From a virus, in IMG/VR virus record IMGVR_UViG_3300013131_000060, positions 1 through 51,626 of that record: a stretch of DNA of 51,626 nucleotides, one strand, 5' to 3'. Positions 31,737-38,476 of the stretch are shown here, piece after piece. The position numbers were made by a program, and so were the translations under genes. Numbering within the stretch: the stretch's first letter is position 1; each line of letters opens with the position of its first letter. The notes beneath the pieces were generated by a model. It did not search any database and had not been told where the DNA came from. It worked only from the letters and a program-made list of their open reading frames with translations.

Positions 31737-31976
31737 ATGGCTATCTACTTCGCGTCCAGCAACCTAGATGTTGCAATTGGAAGTAACAAGAGCGCAGTTC
31801 GCAGGTTTGCAAAGCGTCTGCGGTTTGCGGGGTTGGATTTGCAGTTTGGATGCTGCAACCGTCAAACTTTTGCCAACCCCGAAAGTTTCAAGAGGGAGTT
31901 TGGAGTCTCCTTGATCCACGACTTGGATCAAAAGTTGATTTTCAGACCGGACTTCTCAGTAGTTCGCAGCTTCTGA
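31737..31976 (+). CDS. Small basic protein, 79 aa
   Basis: Begins MAIYFASSNLDVAIGSNKSA, then a basic helix (VRRFAKRLRF) and CCNRQTF. No family recognised. Preceded by CACTTTGCACTTTGCAC. Confidence 0.55.
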   Translation: MAIYFASSNLDVAIGSNKSAVRRFAKRLRFAGLDLQFGCCNRQTFANPESFKREFGVSLIHDLDQKLIFRPDFSVVRSF

Positions 31977-32040
31977 GCTGCACTCTGTAGTTTGCAGGAG
32001 TTCCGGAAACCTGCACTTTCCACTTTGCACTATTGACACG

Positions 32041-32316
32041 ATGCAAGCTGTTGTTCGCAGGGGGAACCCTGCATTTGCCCGCCCCCAACGTCCAAAGTTT
32101 GAACTTTGGGCCTGTTACTTTGACAGGCTGGGGCCTACAGGTGAAGAAAGATGGGGACTGATTCTAGTGACTGAAGTAAGGTCTGACCTTGTAGCCACAA
32201 TTCAGAACTTTGCAAGGCTCAAGGAGTTTGTCAGGGATCGGCATGTTGAAGAAACGGGCCGCTATCTTCCAGCCGAAAGGTTTGAGATTATTGAGACCGA
32301 GATTCGACAAGTCTAG
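32041..32316 (+). CDS. Hypothetical protein, 91 aa
   Basis: A basic protein, beta-rich centre (ERWGLILVTEVRSDLVATIQ). No family recognised. Preceded by CACTTTCCACTTTGCAC and followed by a terminator. Confidence 0.55.
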   Translation: MQAVVRRGNPAFARPQRPKFELWACYFDRLGPTGEERWGLILVTEVRSDLVATIQNFARLKEFVRDRHVEETGRYLPAERFEIIETEIRQV

Positions 32317-32342
32317 GTAAATCTTACAGCTTAAGGTCTTTT

Positions 32343-32374
32343 AGCCGGTAGTCTGCGGATTACCGGCTTTTTTT
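32343..32374 (+). terminator. Rho-independent terminator of operon E
   Basis: AGCCGGTA, ten-base loop, TACCGGCT and a seven-T run. The stem is perfect over eight pairs. Confidence 0.9.
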
Positions 32375-32448
32375 GTCTACATGACTTTACAGGTTACAGC
32401 CACCAGGTGGAAAATTCGTGGTAGGATTTTAGAACTTGAACCTCCCAG

Positions 32449-33183
32449 ATGAATCGCTCCGACTTTGAAGACCTGGATAAAATGGCTAGTAGCTTGAAAG
32501 GTGAACTGAATGAGTATGGAGAATTAGAGGATGATAGTTTTGAGGATACTGTTAATGATGTTTTAGAGAGTGAAGACTTTATAGAAGAAGAGCTTCAAGG
32601 TAACACCCCAAATACTCAAGATAAAACAATCGCGTTACAGGATACCCCCACTACTAACTCCTCCGCCCCTACCTCTACTTCTTGGTCTAAAAGATCATAT
32701 CTTGCACCTAATGAAACGGATAAAGAATTTGAAATGTTCAAAATTTACTGTATGTATGGTGGGGGAAGATCACTCCAATATATCTCAAATGTATCGCACG
32801 CTACACCCAGTACACTATACAAGCTCAGTATCAAGAATAGCTGGAAACGTAGAACAGAAGATTATGACAGGGCACAGCTTGTAAACAAACTGAAACAAGT
32901 ACAAACATCTAAGCATGAACTACACATTCGGAAGCTTGAAGTTTATCGTGAAGAGCAGGAAGCTTTAGGTAAGCAGCTAACGCTGAATGCTGCACGTATC
33001 TCGTTCCTTGCAAACTCTGCACTAGCAAGAATGCTAGATGAAGATAAACAGCTAGATGCAAGAGATTTACCAGGAATGTTAAATGTTGCAGCTAAACTGG
33101 CTGATGTTGGGAAGAATCTACAAAGTACATCACTTGGTGTTGATAACTTATTAGCTGCTATTGAGGAAGCTGAAGGTGAGTAG
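32449..33183 (+). CDS. Possible terminase small subunit (HTH protein)
   Basis: Residues 1-75 are very acidic. Residues 92-145 (FEMFKIYCMYGGGRSLQYIS..., then SIKNSWKRRTEDYDRAQL) follow the pattern of phage small terminases: a helix-turn-helix ending with the W-x-RR-x-x-x-YD motif. A long coiled coil and an oligomerisation-like end follow. If correct it binds packaging DNA with the large subunit, although that gene is 10 kb away. A transcription regulator is an alternative. A TAGGAT box preceded by CGTGG at 32422 resembles the module -10s. Confidence 0.5.
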   Translation: MNRSDFEDLDKMASSLKGELNEYGELEDDSFEDTVNDVLESEDFIEEELQGNTPNTQDKTIALQDTPTTNSSAPTSTSWSKRSYLAPNETDKEFEMFKIYCMYGGGRSLQYISNVSHATPSTLYKLSIKNSWKRRTEDYDRAQLVNKLKQVQTSKHELHIRKLEVYREEQEALGKQLTLNAARISFLANSALARMLDEDKQLDARDLPGMLNVAAKLADVGKNLQSTSLGVDNLLAAIEEAEGE

Positions 33184-33376
33184 TGAGGGTGTCCACCCTG
33201 TCTCCCGCACCCTGCTGGGAGTGACTTAAGAGAGTGAATAATGAGACCGTCAAAACAGCCCAGTCATGCCAAGGAGTTTCAACCGCGTATTGCACGGTTT
33301 TTAAGCCGGAATAGTAGAGGGTAGACCTTGGATCTGTGCTACCATACCTGTACGGTTACAGTTCAAACCCCTTGGT
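33184..33376 (+). promoter_or_regulatory. Leader region of the RepL-like gene
   Basis: No gene seen. Holds AGGGTG-TC-CACCCT and CTCCC/GGGAG hairpins and a weak promoter candidate (TTGGAT, 17 bases, TACGGT) before the ATG at 33377. Confidence 0.35.
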
Positions 33377-33904
33377 ATGACTCAATTCAGTCAAAACGGT
33401 ACAACAATGTACCAAAACGCCCCTGGCTACGACCCAGACCTTGATGATTCAGACTTCAAAGATAAAGATGGACAAGGCTTCATTCTTTTATACAAGTCTG
33501 GAGTTACAAGTTTGACCAAGATGGTTACAGAAGGAAAGCTGCTGAACAGGGATATTAGAGTTTTACTTGTTTATATTCACCATGTAGATTGGAGGAACGG
33601 ACGTTGCAGGTTGACGGTTCAGAAAGCAGCTGAGATCATCGGATACAAAGTTGCTACCTTGCAGACTTGTGTTAAAAGGTTGAAGAAAGTCGGCTTGCTG
33701 GTTCCCATTAAAGATAGCAAGACTGGCGAAAGACTACTTATTGTCAGTCCTTACATAATAAAGGTTGGGTCAAGTCAAAGTAGAGGATACTTGGCCAAAC
33801 TTTACCATGAGGCAATTGCAGAGAATGAACCCTGGAAGTCGCACCCTACACTTTCCCCTGCTGGCGATGACTTAGAAGATCCAGGCTGGGCTGATAAACT
33901 TTAA
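33377..33904 (+). CDS. Winged-helix protein, RepL-like initiator or regulator
   Basis: Residues 45-130 form a winged helix: LNRDIRVLLVYIHHVDWRNG, LTVQKAAEIIGYKVATLQTC as the reading helix, VKRLKKVGLLVPIKD and LLIVSPYIIKVG as the wing. This is the layout of RepL-type plasmid replication proteins and of some phage regulators. The adjacent kilobase of repeats and palindromes downstream is what a replication or partition site might look like (inference). The C-terminus is Pro/Asp-rich and disordered. Confidence 0.55.
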   Translation: MTQFSQNGTTMYQNAPGYDPDLDDSDFKDKDGQGFILLYKSGVTSLTKMVTEGKLLNRDIRVLLVYIHHVDWRNGRCRLTVQKAAEIIGYKVATLQTCVKRLKKVGLLVPIKDSKTGERLLIVSPYIIKVGSSQSRGYLAKLYHEAIAENEPWKSHPTLSPAGDDLEDPGWADKL

Positions 33905-34049
33905 ACCTTACACCTTACACGTTACAGTCACTATCCCGGCGCGAGGTTACACTTTACACCTTGCGCCAGTCTCATCTATCTTACGGGCAGTGATCTTACT
34001 GCTAGTCTCAGCGAGACTTTACAGGAAAACGGCCCTGTCATAGCAAAGC

Positions 34050-34103
34050 TTTTTCACGATTTATAATTTTCACGAATCCTGAAAATTGCAAAATCGTGAA
34101 AAA
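34050..34103 (+). repeat. Nested perfect palindrome
   Basis: Outer 13-bp arms TTTTTCACGATTT (34050-34062) and its complement (34091-34103) enclose inner 8-bp arms AATTTTCA (34065-34072) and TGAAAATT (34080-34087) with a 7-base loop. TTTTCACGA also recurs as a direct repeat. It suits a dimeric DNA-binding protein or cruciform. No T run follows, so not a simple terminator. Confidence 0.85.
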
Positions 34104-34200
34104 CTCTTGCGCTGCAATGAGTCTCAGCGGCGGCCATTCATTCAACCTTACGTTATTCACTTTACAGGTTGCCGCGGCCATTCATTCATTCAGCCCAGGA

Positions 34201-34298
34201 CCATTCAGTTTACACATTAAGCCATTCACTTTAGACCATTCACCCTAAGCCATTCACTTTAGACCATTCACTTTAGACCATTCACTTTAGGCCATTCA
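34201..34298 (+). repeat. CCATTCA array, 14-base spacing
   Basis: CCATTCA starts at 34201, 34222, 34236, 34250, 34264, 34278 and 34292. The spacing is 21 once and then exactly 14, with CTTTAGA or CCCTAAG words between. Confidence 0.9.
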
Positions 34299-34341
34299 TC
34301 TTAAACCTTACGCCATTTATCCTACACGCTAAAGGCCACAC

Positions 34342-34460
34342 GTTACATGTTACATGCTACACCCTACACCTTGCACCCTACACCTTGCACGTTGCACCTT
34401 GCACGCTGCACGCTGCACGTTGCACGTTGCAGGTTGCAGGTTGCAGGTTGCAGGTTGCAG
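34342..34460 (+). repeat. Tandem heptamer array, 17 units
   Basis: Seventeen consecutive 7-mers run without a break: GTTACAT twice, GCTACAC, CCTACAC, CTTGCAC, CCTACAC, CTTGCAC, GTTGCAC, CTTGCAC, GCTGCAC twice, GTTGCAC, then GTTGCAG five times. Consensus (G/C)(T/C)T(A/G)CA(C/G/T). The organisation is like the short tandemly repeated heptamers known from filamentous cyanobacteria, though with a different word. Confidence 0.92.
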
Positions 34461-34483
34461 GTGCTACAATGAAGGATGGACCC

Positions 34484-34870
34484 TACAGGTTACAAGCTAC
34501 AAGCTTATAGGTTACAGGTTACAGGTTCTACTATAAACCTATAGTTTACAGTTTATAAGCTTATAGTCTCTACTAGATACCTTATAGGCTAAAACTTGCA
34601 AGTTAAAGCATAGACTTAAACTTTACAGTTTATAAGTTTATAGTTTACAGGTTGCAAGCTTATAGGTTCAATCCTGGAAACCTACTATAAGTTTATAGTT
34701 TGCAAAATATAAGTTTATAGGTTCAATCAGTTTATAGAAAGGTAAGCTTATAGGTTCTACGCTATAAACTTATAAGTTGCAGGTTGCAAGTTTATAGGTT
34801 AAATCCTGGAAAGTTAATGTTCACTATCCCGCAACTTGCAAGTTATAGCATAAGCCTATATCTTGCAAGT
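34484..34870 (+). repeat. A/T-rich heptamer-like words
   Basis: Interspersed GTTACAG, GTTTATA, GCTTATA and GGTTCAATC words, with repeated TTATAGGTT(C/A). Many are inverted relative to each other (TATAAAC...GTTTATA), allowing foldback structures. Confidence 0.7.
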
Positions 34871-34989
34871 TGCGCAAAGTATAATTGTTACGATTGCCAC
34901 GTATCAGGCCAGCGACCCGCGCAGCTTGCAGATTCCCGAGTTAATATGGATGCAAGCGGGGAACCTGTTACCCCCGCAACCCACAAGCC

Positions 34990-35598
34990 ATGGCCACCAT
35001 CACCCGCAAACCCGCCGCCCTCGAGCCCGAGCCCTCCGATCCCAATGACAGCATGCTTGTCTCGGTCGAGCAGCTGCTAGCACTGGCCAGCGCCGCTGCA
35101 TCGACCCGTAAATTGGCCACCGCCAAAGTCACCTACACACCGGCCACCTGGGCGCCGGCCGTCATGGCCGCCGCCGCCGCCTTGCCAATACCGATCAAGC
35201 TACCGACCCAATACCCGGTAAAAGGTCCCGGCGCCCAGCTCAACCCAGCCGCCTGGGTTGCGGCGCCCAAAGACCTCACTGGGCTGGATCATCCAGCCTG
35301 CCCAGCCAGGCGCAATGACCCCTTACTAGCAGCCATCAGAGCTGCGCTACTCAATGACTGGCACGGCCATGCCCTGCACCGGGGGACCAGCGCCGCCGAT
35401 GGGGGAGTCCTGCCTCTCTCCGTTCTGTTCATGGTGCTGGCGACCCAGCCCAGCCAGCAGAAGGCCCGCCGGTGGGCCCAGATCCTCCACGGGAGTGGGC
35501 AGACCAACGTATTGGCCCAGGTGGCCAACGTGGCGGCGCGGTTTGTAGTCTGCCGTCCCGAAGGAATCACCCTGGTTCGGGACTTCTACGCTCAGTAG
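34990..35598 (+). CDS. Hypothetical protein, 202 aa, unusually G+C-rich
   Basis: The gene is much richer in G+C than the flanking DNA. Ala/Pro-rich N-terminal half, then a helical domain (HPACPARRNDPLLAAIRAAL... SVLFMVLATQPSQQKARRWA) ending in FVVCRPEGITLVRDFYAQ. No family recognised. The composition suggests separate acquisition. A strong hairpin follows. Confidence 0.6.
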   Translation: MATITRKPAALEPEPSDPNDSMLVSVEQLLALASAAASTRKLATAKVTYTPATWAPAVMAAAAALPIPIKLPTQYPVKGPGAQLNPAAWVAAPKDLTGLDHPACPARRNDPLLAAIRAALLNDWHGHALHRGTSAADGGVLPLSVLFMVLATQPSQQKARRWAQILHGSGQTNVLAQVANVAARFVVCRPEGITLVRDFYAQ

Positions 35599-35608
35599 GT
35601 TGTACCTT

Positions 35609-35636
35609 GACCCGGTAGGCTCCACCCTACCGGGTC
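35609..35636 (+). terminator. Strong hairpin GACCCGGTAGG/CCTACCGGGTC
   Basis: An 11-bp stem with a short loop directly after the 34990-35598 gene. No long T run follows, so termination efficiency is uncertain. Confidence 0.65.
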
Positions 35637-35689
35637 CCACCTTACATCTTAAAGGTTAGATGGGGTAACCAGCGCCTAGCGGCAAGCAT

Positions 35690-35880
35690 GTACTCCCCCT
35701 CCCCCCGAAATTTTTTCCCCCATTTCCCAAAATTTTTTCCCCCATTTCCCGATTCCTCCGCTCTTTACACTTATCTTAACCTACACATTTCTCAGCTATT
35801 TTTCCTACTTTATCCCCCACCTTTTCTCACACCTAGTTTAATTTATTTATCCTCCCATCAACGGCTGTAATATCGCCCCC
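35690..35880 (+). repeat. Polypyrimidine tract with tandem repeat
   Basis: About 190 bases that are nearly all C and T in long stretches. Two 22-bp tandem copies (35707-35728 and 35729-35750) share AAATTTTTTCCCCCATTTCC. No gene here despite an open frame. Could form triplex DNA or a pyrimidine-rich RNA. Confidence 0.8.
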
Positions 35881-35955
35881 CTTCGGGACCTGATCTGTTC
35901 GCCTTGAACGATTGCTTGGTTCAGCGAGACATTACTCCCACTGCTGGCGAACTGC

Positions 35956-35994
35956 TTGACGGACTCCCGATGTAGTGGGATAATTAAGGAGTCC
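35956..35994 (+). promoter_or_regulatory. Promoter flanked by a 7-bp inverted repeat
   Basis: TTGACG, a 17-base spacer and GATAAT. GGACTCC (35961-35967) and GGAGTCC (35988-35994) bracket the -10, as an operator might. It lies about 36 bases before the ATG at 36030. Confidence 0.6.
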
Positions 35995-36029
35995 ACTGAT
36001 ACTTCCGCTATTTAAGAGACACCATTCTG

Positions 36030-36431
36030 ATGACTGACATCACACCACCCCGCGAGCTGATCAGCCAATGGCTGGATGAGTTTTACGATCCGGCCGCGCC
36101 ATCTGGCATAATCCCAGATGAGTTAACCATACACATCGTCACCCAAGCCGCTCAATGGGGTGCTGACCAGGAGTTGGATGCGTGCGTGAAGTGGTCGATT
36201 GATAATCAGCACCCGAGGTGGGCCGCTGCGGTGCAGGCCGCCCGCCGCCCCAAGCCGCCGAGCTTGAACGAAATCAAACTGACTTCTGGCGACGAAATTG
36301 TTCGTATTACGCCAGAAGGTTTTCATTACAAAGAACAGCTAATCGAAGACGCTGGGGAATGCCATCGCTTGCTGGTGGATTTCTTGCGTCGCACCATGCC
36401 TGAAACCAATTGGAAACACGCCAATGACTGA
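36030..36431 (+). CDS. Cyanophage-type hypothetical protein, 133 aa
   Basis: PPRELISQWLDEF, AAQWGADQELDACVKW and AARRPKPPSLNEI resemble a set of small proteins I associate with picocyanobacterial phages (AARWGADQELEACCEWL). Function unknown. First gene of a rightward cluster of similar small genes. Confidence 0.65.
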   Translation: MTDITPPRELISQWLDEFYDPAAPSGIIPDELTIHIVTQAAQWGADQELDACVKWSIDNQHPRWAAAVQAARRPKPPSLNEIKLTSGDEIVRITPEGFHYKEQLIEDAGECHRLLVDFLRRTMPETNWKHAND

Positions 36432-36463
36432 CCTCAATCAATCACCCCATTGCACATTGCGTC

Positions 36464-36610
36464 ATGTTTAGAAAGTCAACTAAAGAACGTGTTCTCAACT
36501 CACCAGCGCTGACCGATTCAGGGCGGCGTTTGGTGTCACCAGCCCCAGCCCTAGTGAAAGCGACTAATGACCCTACCTATTCAAGGAAAACAAATGCCCT
36601 GCTTAAATGA
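36464..36610 (+). CDS. Small basic protein, 48 aa, related to the 13272 gene
   Basis: MFRKSTKERVLNSPALTDSG then RRLVSPAP shares a KSxKxRVLxSxxLTDxGxR module with the protein at 13272-13493. Overlaps the next gene by 17 bases. Confidence 0.45.
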   Translation: MFRKSTKERVLNSPALTDSGRRLVSPAPALVKATNDPTYSRKTNALLK

Positions 36611-36788
36611 ATCCACAATCTTGCAACTGCCCAAGTATTCCAGTTGGAAGTGCTATATGTTTGGCAGTTCCGACGGCAATGGATTTACTTATACCCCGGT
36701 TGAGGGCAAGGTTCCAAATCGCTTCGTCCGTTGGATGATGAAAGTTTGCTTCGCCTGCACCTGGGTGTACGCCGAACCCGAGCAGTGA
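36594..36788 (+). CDS. Small protein, 64 aa
   Basis: ATG 36594 has AAGGA at a good distance, which favours it over the ATG at 36567. Beta-rich with two late cysteines. No family recognised. Confidence 0.5.
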   Translation: MPCLNESTILQLPKYSSWKCYMFGSSDGNGFTYTPVEGKVPNRFVRWMMKVCFACTWVYAEPEQ

Positions 36789-36802
36789 AAACGATTAACC
36801 CC

Positions 36803-36979
36803 ATGAACATTGAACAAGCCAAAGCCGCCAAGTCCGAGCTTGACTCAGGAATTGCCGAGCTACTAAATAAGTTTACGGAGAACACTGGGTTGGCTGTCGA
36901 GTACGTCAGTCTTGAGGACCGCTTAAAAATGGGGGGATCGATTAGCTATGTCGTTTCAACAGATGTCAAGTTACGTTAA
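36803..36979 (+). CDS. Small protein, 58 aa
   Basis: Helix (IEQAKAAKSELDSGIAELLN) then strands. Coupled to the next gene by TAATG. Similar to short cyanophage proteins with a helix and VEYVS-like strand. Confidence 0.5.
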   Translation: MNIEQAKAAKSELDSGIAELLNKFTENTGLAVEYVSLEDRLKMGGSISYVVSTDVKLR

Positions 36980-37257
36980 TGGAAAGGACTAACCCCACCC
37001 CACTTTCACCCGCTGCACTCGCTGTGTGGGAAGCGTTTAACCAAGACGAAGCCGGTGTATTCGTGGACTACGGCGACAAGCTCGCCGCTGCCATTCGCGC
37101 TGCTGCGGATCAGGTGGTGCCAGAGCATTACGACCCTCCCCGTGAAGGGTCATACCCGGAAGCGGGAGCATTTGTTGATGGCAAGTGCGTCCGCAACGAA
37201 GACGCTCGCTACCAACTCCTCGCCATCGCCGCCGAGCTGGAGGGCGCCAATGACTGA
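36979..37257 (+). CDS. Cyanophage-type small protein, 92 aa
   Basis: LSPAALAVWEAFNQ, YGDKLAAAIRAAADQVVPEH and ARYQLLAIAAELEG look like a family frequent in picocyanobacteria and their phages. Function unknown. Confidence 0.6.
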   Translation: MERTNPTPLSPAALAVWEAFNQDEAGVFVDYGDKLAAAIRAAADQVVPEHYDPPREGSYPEAGAFVDGKCVRNEDARYQLLAIAAELEGAND

Positions 37258-37438
37258 CTCCACCCGCGACCTGCTGATCCGCCTAGCAAGCCACATGGCT
37301 TACATGCAAGGCCAACTTGAGGCCCACCACCCGTGGGATGATCTTGAGGACTACTACTGGTATCGAGAGAGCATTGCGCTGCGCGAAAAGGTGCAGCAAC
37401 ACCTAGCCACCATCACCACGAAGACGACTGATGACTGA
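37250..37438 (+). CDS. Small acidic helical protein, 62 aa
   Basis: ATGACTGACTC overlaps the previous stop. Helical with DLEDYYWYRESIALREKVQQ. Same MTD start as its neighbours. Confidence 0.55.
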   Translation: MTDSTRDLLIRLASHMAYMQGQLEAHHPWDDLEDYYWYRESIALREKVQQHLATITTKTTDD

Positions 37439-37484
37439 TTGGAAAGCGCTGTGCGTTGAGCTGCTTAATGGCCTAGATAAGTAG
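37431..37484 (+). pseudogene. Truncated MTDWxALCxELL gene remnant
   Basis: Only 17 codons, MTDWKALCVELLNGLDK, before a stop. The start matches the opening of a longer family that I recall from Synechococcus phages (MTDWRALCAELLxALD). The rest is replaced by the convergent minus-strand gene, so a recombination joint is likely here. Confidence 0.45.
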
Positions 37485-37692
37485 CAGCATCTCGACCACT
37501 TTTAGTCAGCAAATTTTTCACTACCTGCTGGTACTTTGCAGGTAAATCTTTCAAATCTTTTTTGTGAATTGCCGTGTGACCGCGACGTAGCAGTTCGGCA
37601 TGGTACATGAACTGTCCATAAGCGGGGCTGCGCTCTGGGATATTTGCGCGGGCGTAACGCTCTAGCTTGCTGGCGGAACTCTTAAGGCTCAT
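37465..37692 (-). CDS. Small basic protein, 75 aa, minus strand
   Basis: Basic, helical; last gene of the leftward operon. It overlaps the SLOG-like gene's stop by four bases. No family recognised. Confidence 0.55.
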   Translation of the reverse strand: MSLKSSASKLERYARANIPERSPAYGQFMYHAELLRRGHTAIHKKDLKDLPAKYQQVVKNLLTKSGRDAATYLGH

Positions 37693-38090
37693 GTCAGTAC
37701 CACTCGATACTTAAGATCATAGCTCTTGCAAAGCTTGATCATCGAAGCGCTTCCCTTGGAGCTACCATCCCAGAAAATGACAGCATGAGTGGCGTATTTT
37801 GCCATCTGCTCATTCCTGATATATCCAGCGCGTTTGCCATGAGTATCCCAGTCTGCTGGAAATCTTTCAATCGGCAGCCCTCGAATTTTTGCATACCGCT
37901 CACCAAGCTGATCAGCACCCCTTGCAGTGCCACTGACAATTTGCGTTGCCTGATGGCTGCCAATATAGAAATCAAGCTTGGTTTCAAGTAGCAAATAATC
38001 ATCAAAATCGCGAGAACCTGCGACGATTATTCTCATCATCTCGTTTCTGTGGTGCTGGCGAAGGTGAGCAAGAAACTCGGGCTCAATCAT
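37689..38090 (-). CDS. SLOG-type (YspA/YpsA-related) Rossmann protein
   Basis: MRIIVAGSRDFDDYLLLETK, IVSGTARGADQLGERYAKIR, IERFPADW, AGYIRNEQMAKYATHAVIFW and GSASMIKL are typical of the DUF2493/YspA-like group in the SLOG superfamily, which may bind nucleotide ligands. Such genes are frequent in phages; a role in nucleotide sensing or defence is speculative. Start overlaps the upstream stop; an internal ATG near 38039 is possible. Confidence 0.8.
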   Translation of the reverse strand: MIEPEFLAHLRQHHRNEMMRIIVAGSRDFDDYLLLETKLDFYIGSHQATQIVSGTARGADQLGERYAKIRGLPIERFPADWDTHGKRAGYIRNEQMAKYATHAVIFWDGSSKGSASMIKLCKSYDLKYRVVLT

Positions 38091-38476
38091 TGATCATCGG
38101 ATGAATTAAGAAAAATGCGGTCAAAAGATCTTGTAGCAATTTCTTGTCTTCCAGTGTCTGTGTAGTACATTGCGATTAACTGGGCAAGATCTTCTTGAAG
38201 GTGTCTGGTGGCAGTAACTTTAGTAAAACTTGCCAAGCACTGTCCCAGCATATTTGGCGGGATCAACTTAAAGCGATGCTCATCAATTTCCTCCCATTGA
38301 TCGAGTCCATCCAGCTTTTTTATTTCCCCGCCGCTGACTATTCCCAGATTTACCAGTCGCAGCAATGTGCCAACGAGCCAAATTGTAATAATCAATGCGT
38401 ATGTTTCTGCGGCAGTAGAATGGTTAAACCGCTTTTGCAAGTAATTTGCAAATTGCTCTGGTGTTCTGCCTGTCAT
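38087..38476 (-). CDS. Hypothetical protein, 129 aa
   Basis: One hydrophobic stretch (LIITIWLVGTLLRLVNLGIV) near residues 28-47, otherwise soluble and helical. Four-base overlaps on both sides tie it to the operon. Confidence 0.55.
   Translation of the reverse strand: MTGRTPEQFANYLQKRFNHSTAAETYALIITIWLVGTLLRLVNLGIVSGGEIKKLDGLDQWEEIDEHRFKLIPPNMLGQCLASFTKVTATRHLQEDLAQLIAMYYTDTGRQEIATRSFDRIFLNSSDDQ

Larger units (their letters stand above)
33905..34989 (+). other. Non-coding repeat block, about 1.1 kb
   Basis: No credible gene. In order: heptamer words and another GTTACAGTCACTATCCCGG element (33921), a nested palindrome (34050-34103), a CCATTCA array with 14-base spacing, a 17-unit heptamer array, A/T-rich TTATAGGTT/GTTTATA words (34484-34870), and a seventh CACTATCCCGCAAC element (34822). 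Possible origin, centromere, packaging site or selfish repeat expansion. Confidence 0.75.

Noticed and set aside
33360-33376. tRNA T-arm-like text GTTCAAACCCC
   Set aside because: No cloverleaf can be drawn around it.
34330-34460. CRISPR array
   Set aside because: Units are seven bases without spacers of uniform length, and no cas genes are present.
34354-34536. Open frame through the heptamer array
   Set aside because: A 7-base repeat without stops translates into repeating seven-residue units; this is a by-product of the array.
35688-35870. Open frame in the polypyrimidine tract
   Set aside because: Encodes only Pro/Ser/Phe/Leu low-complexity text from a C/T tract.
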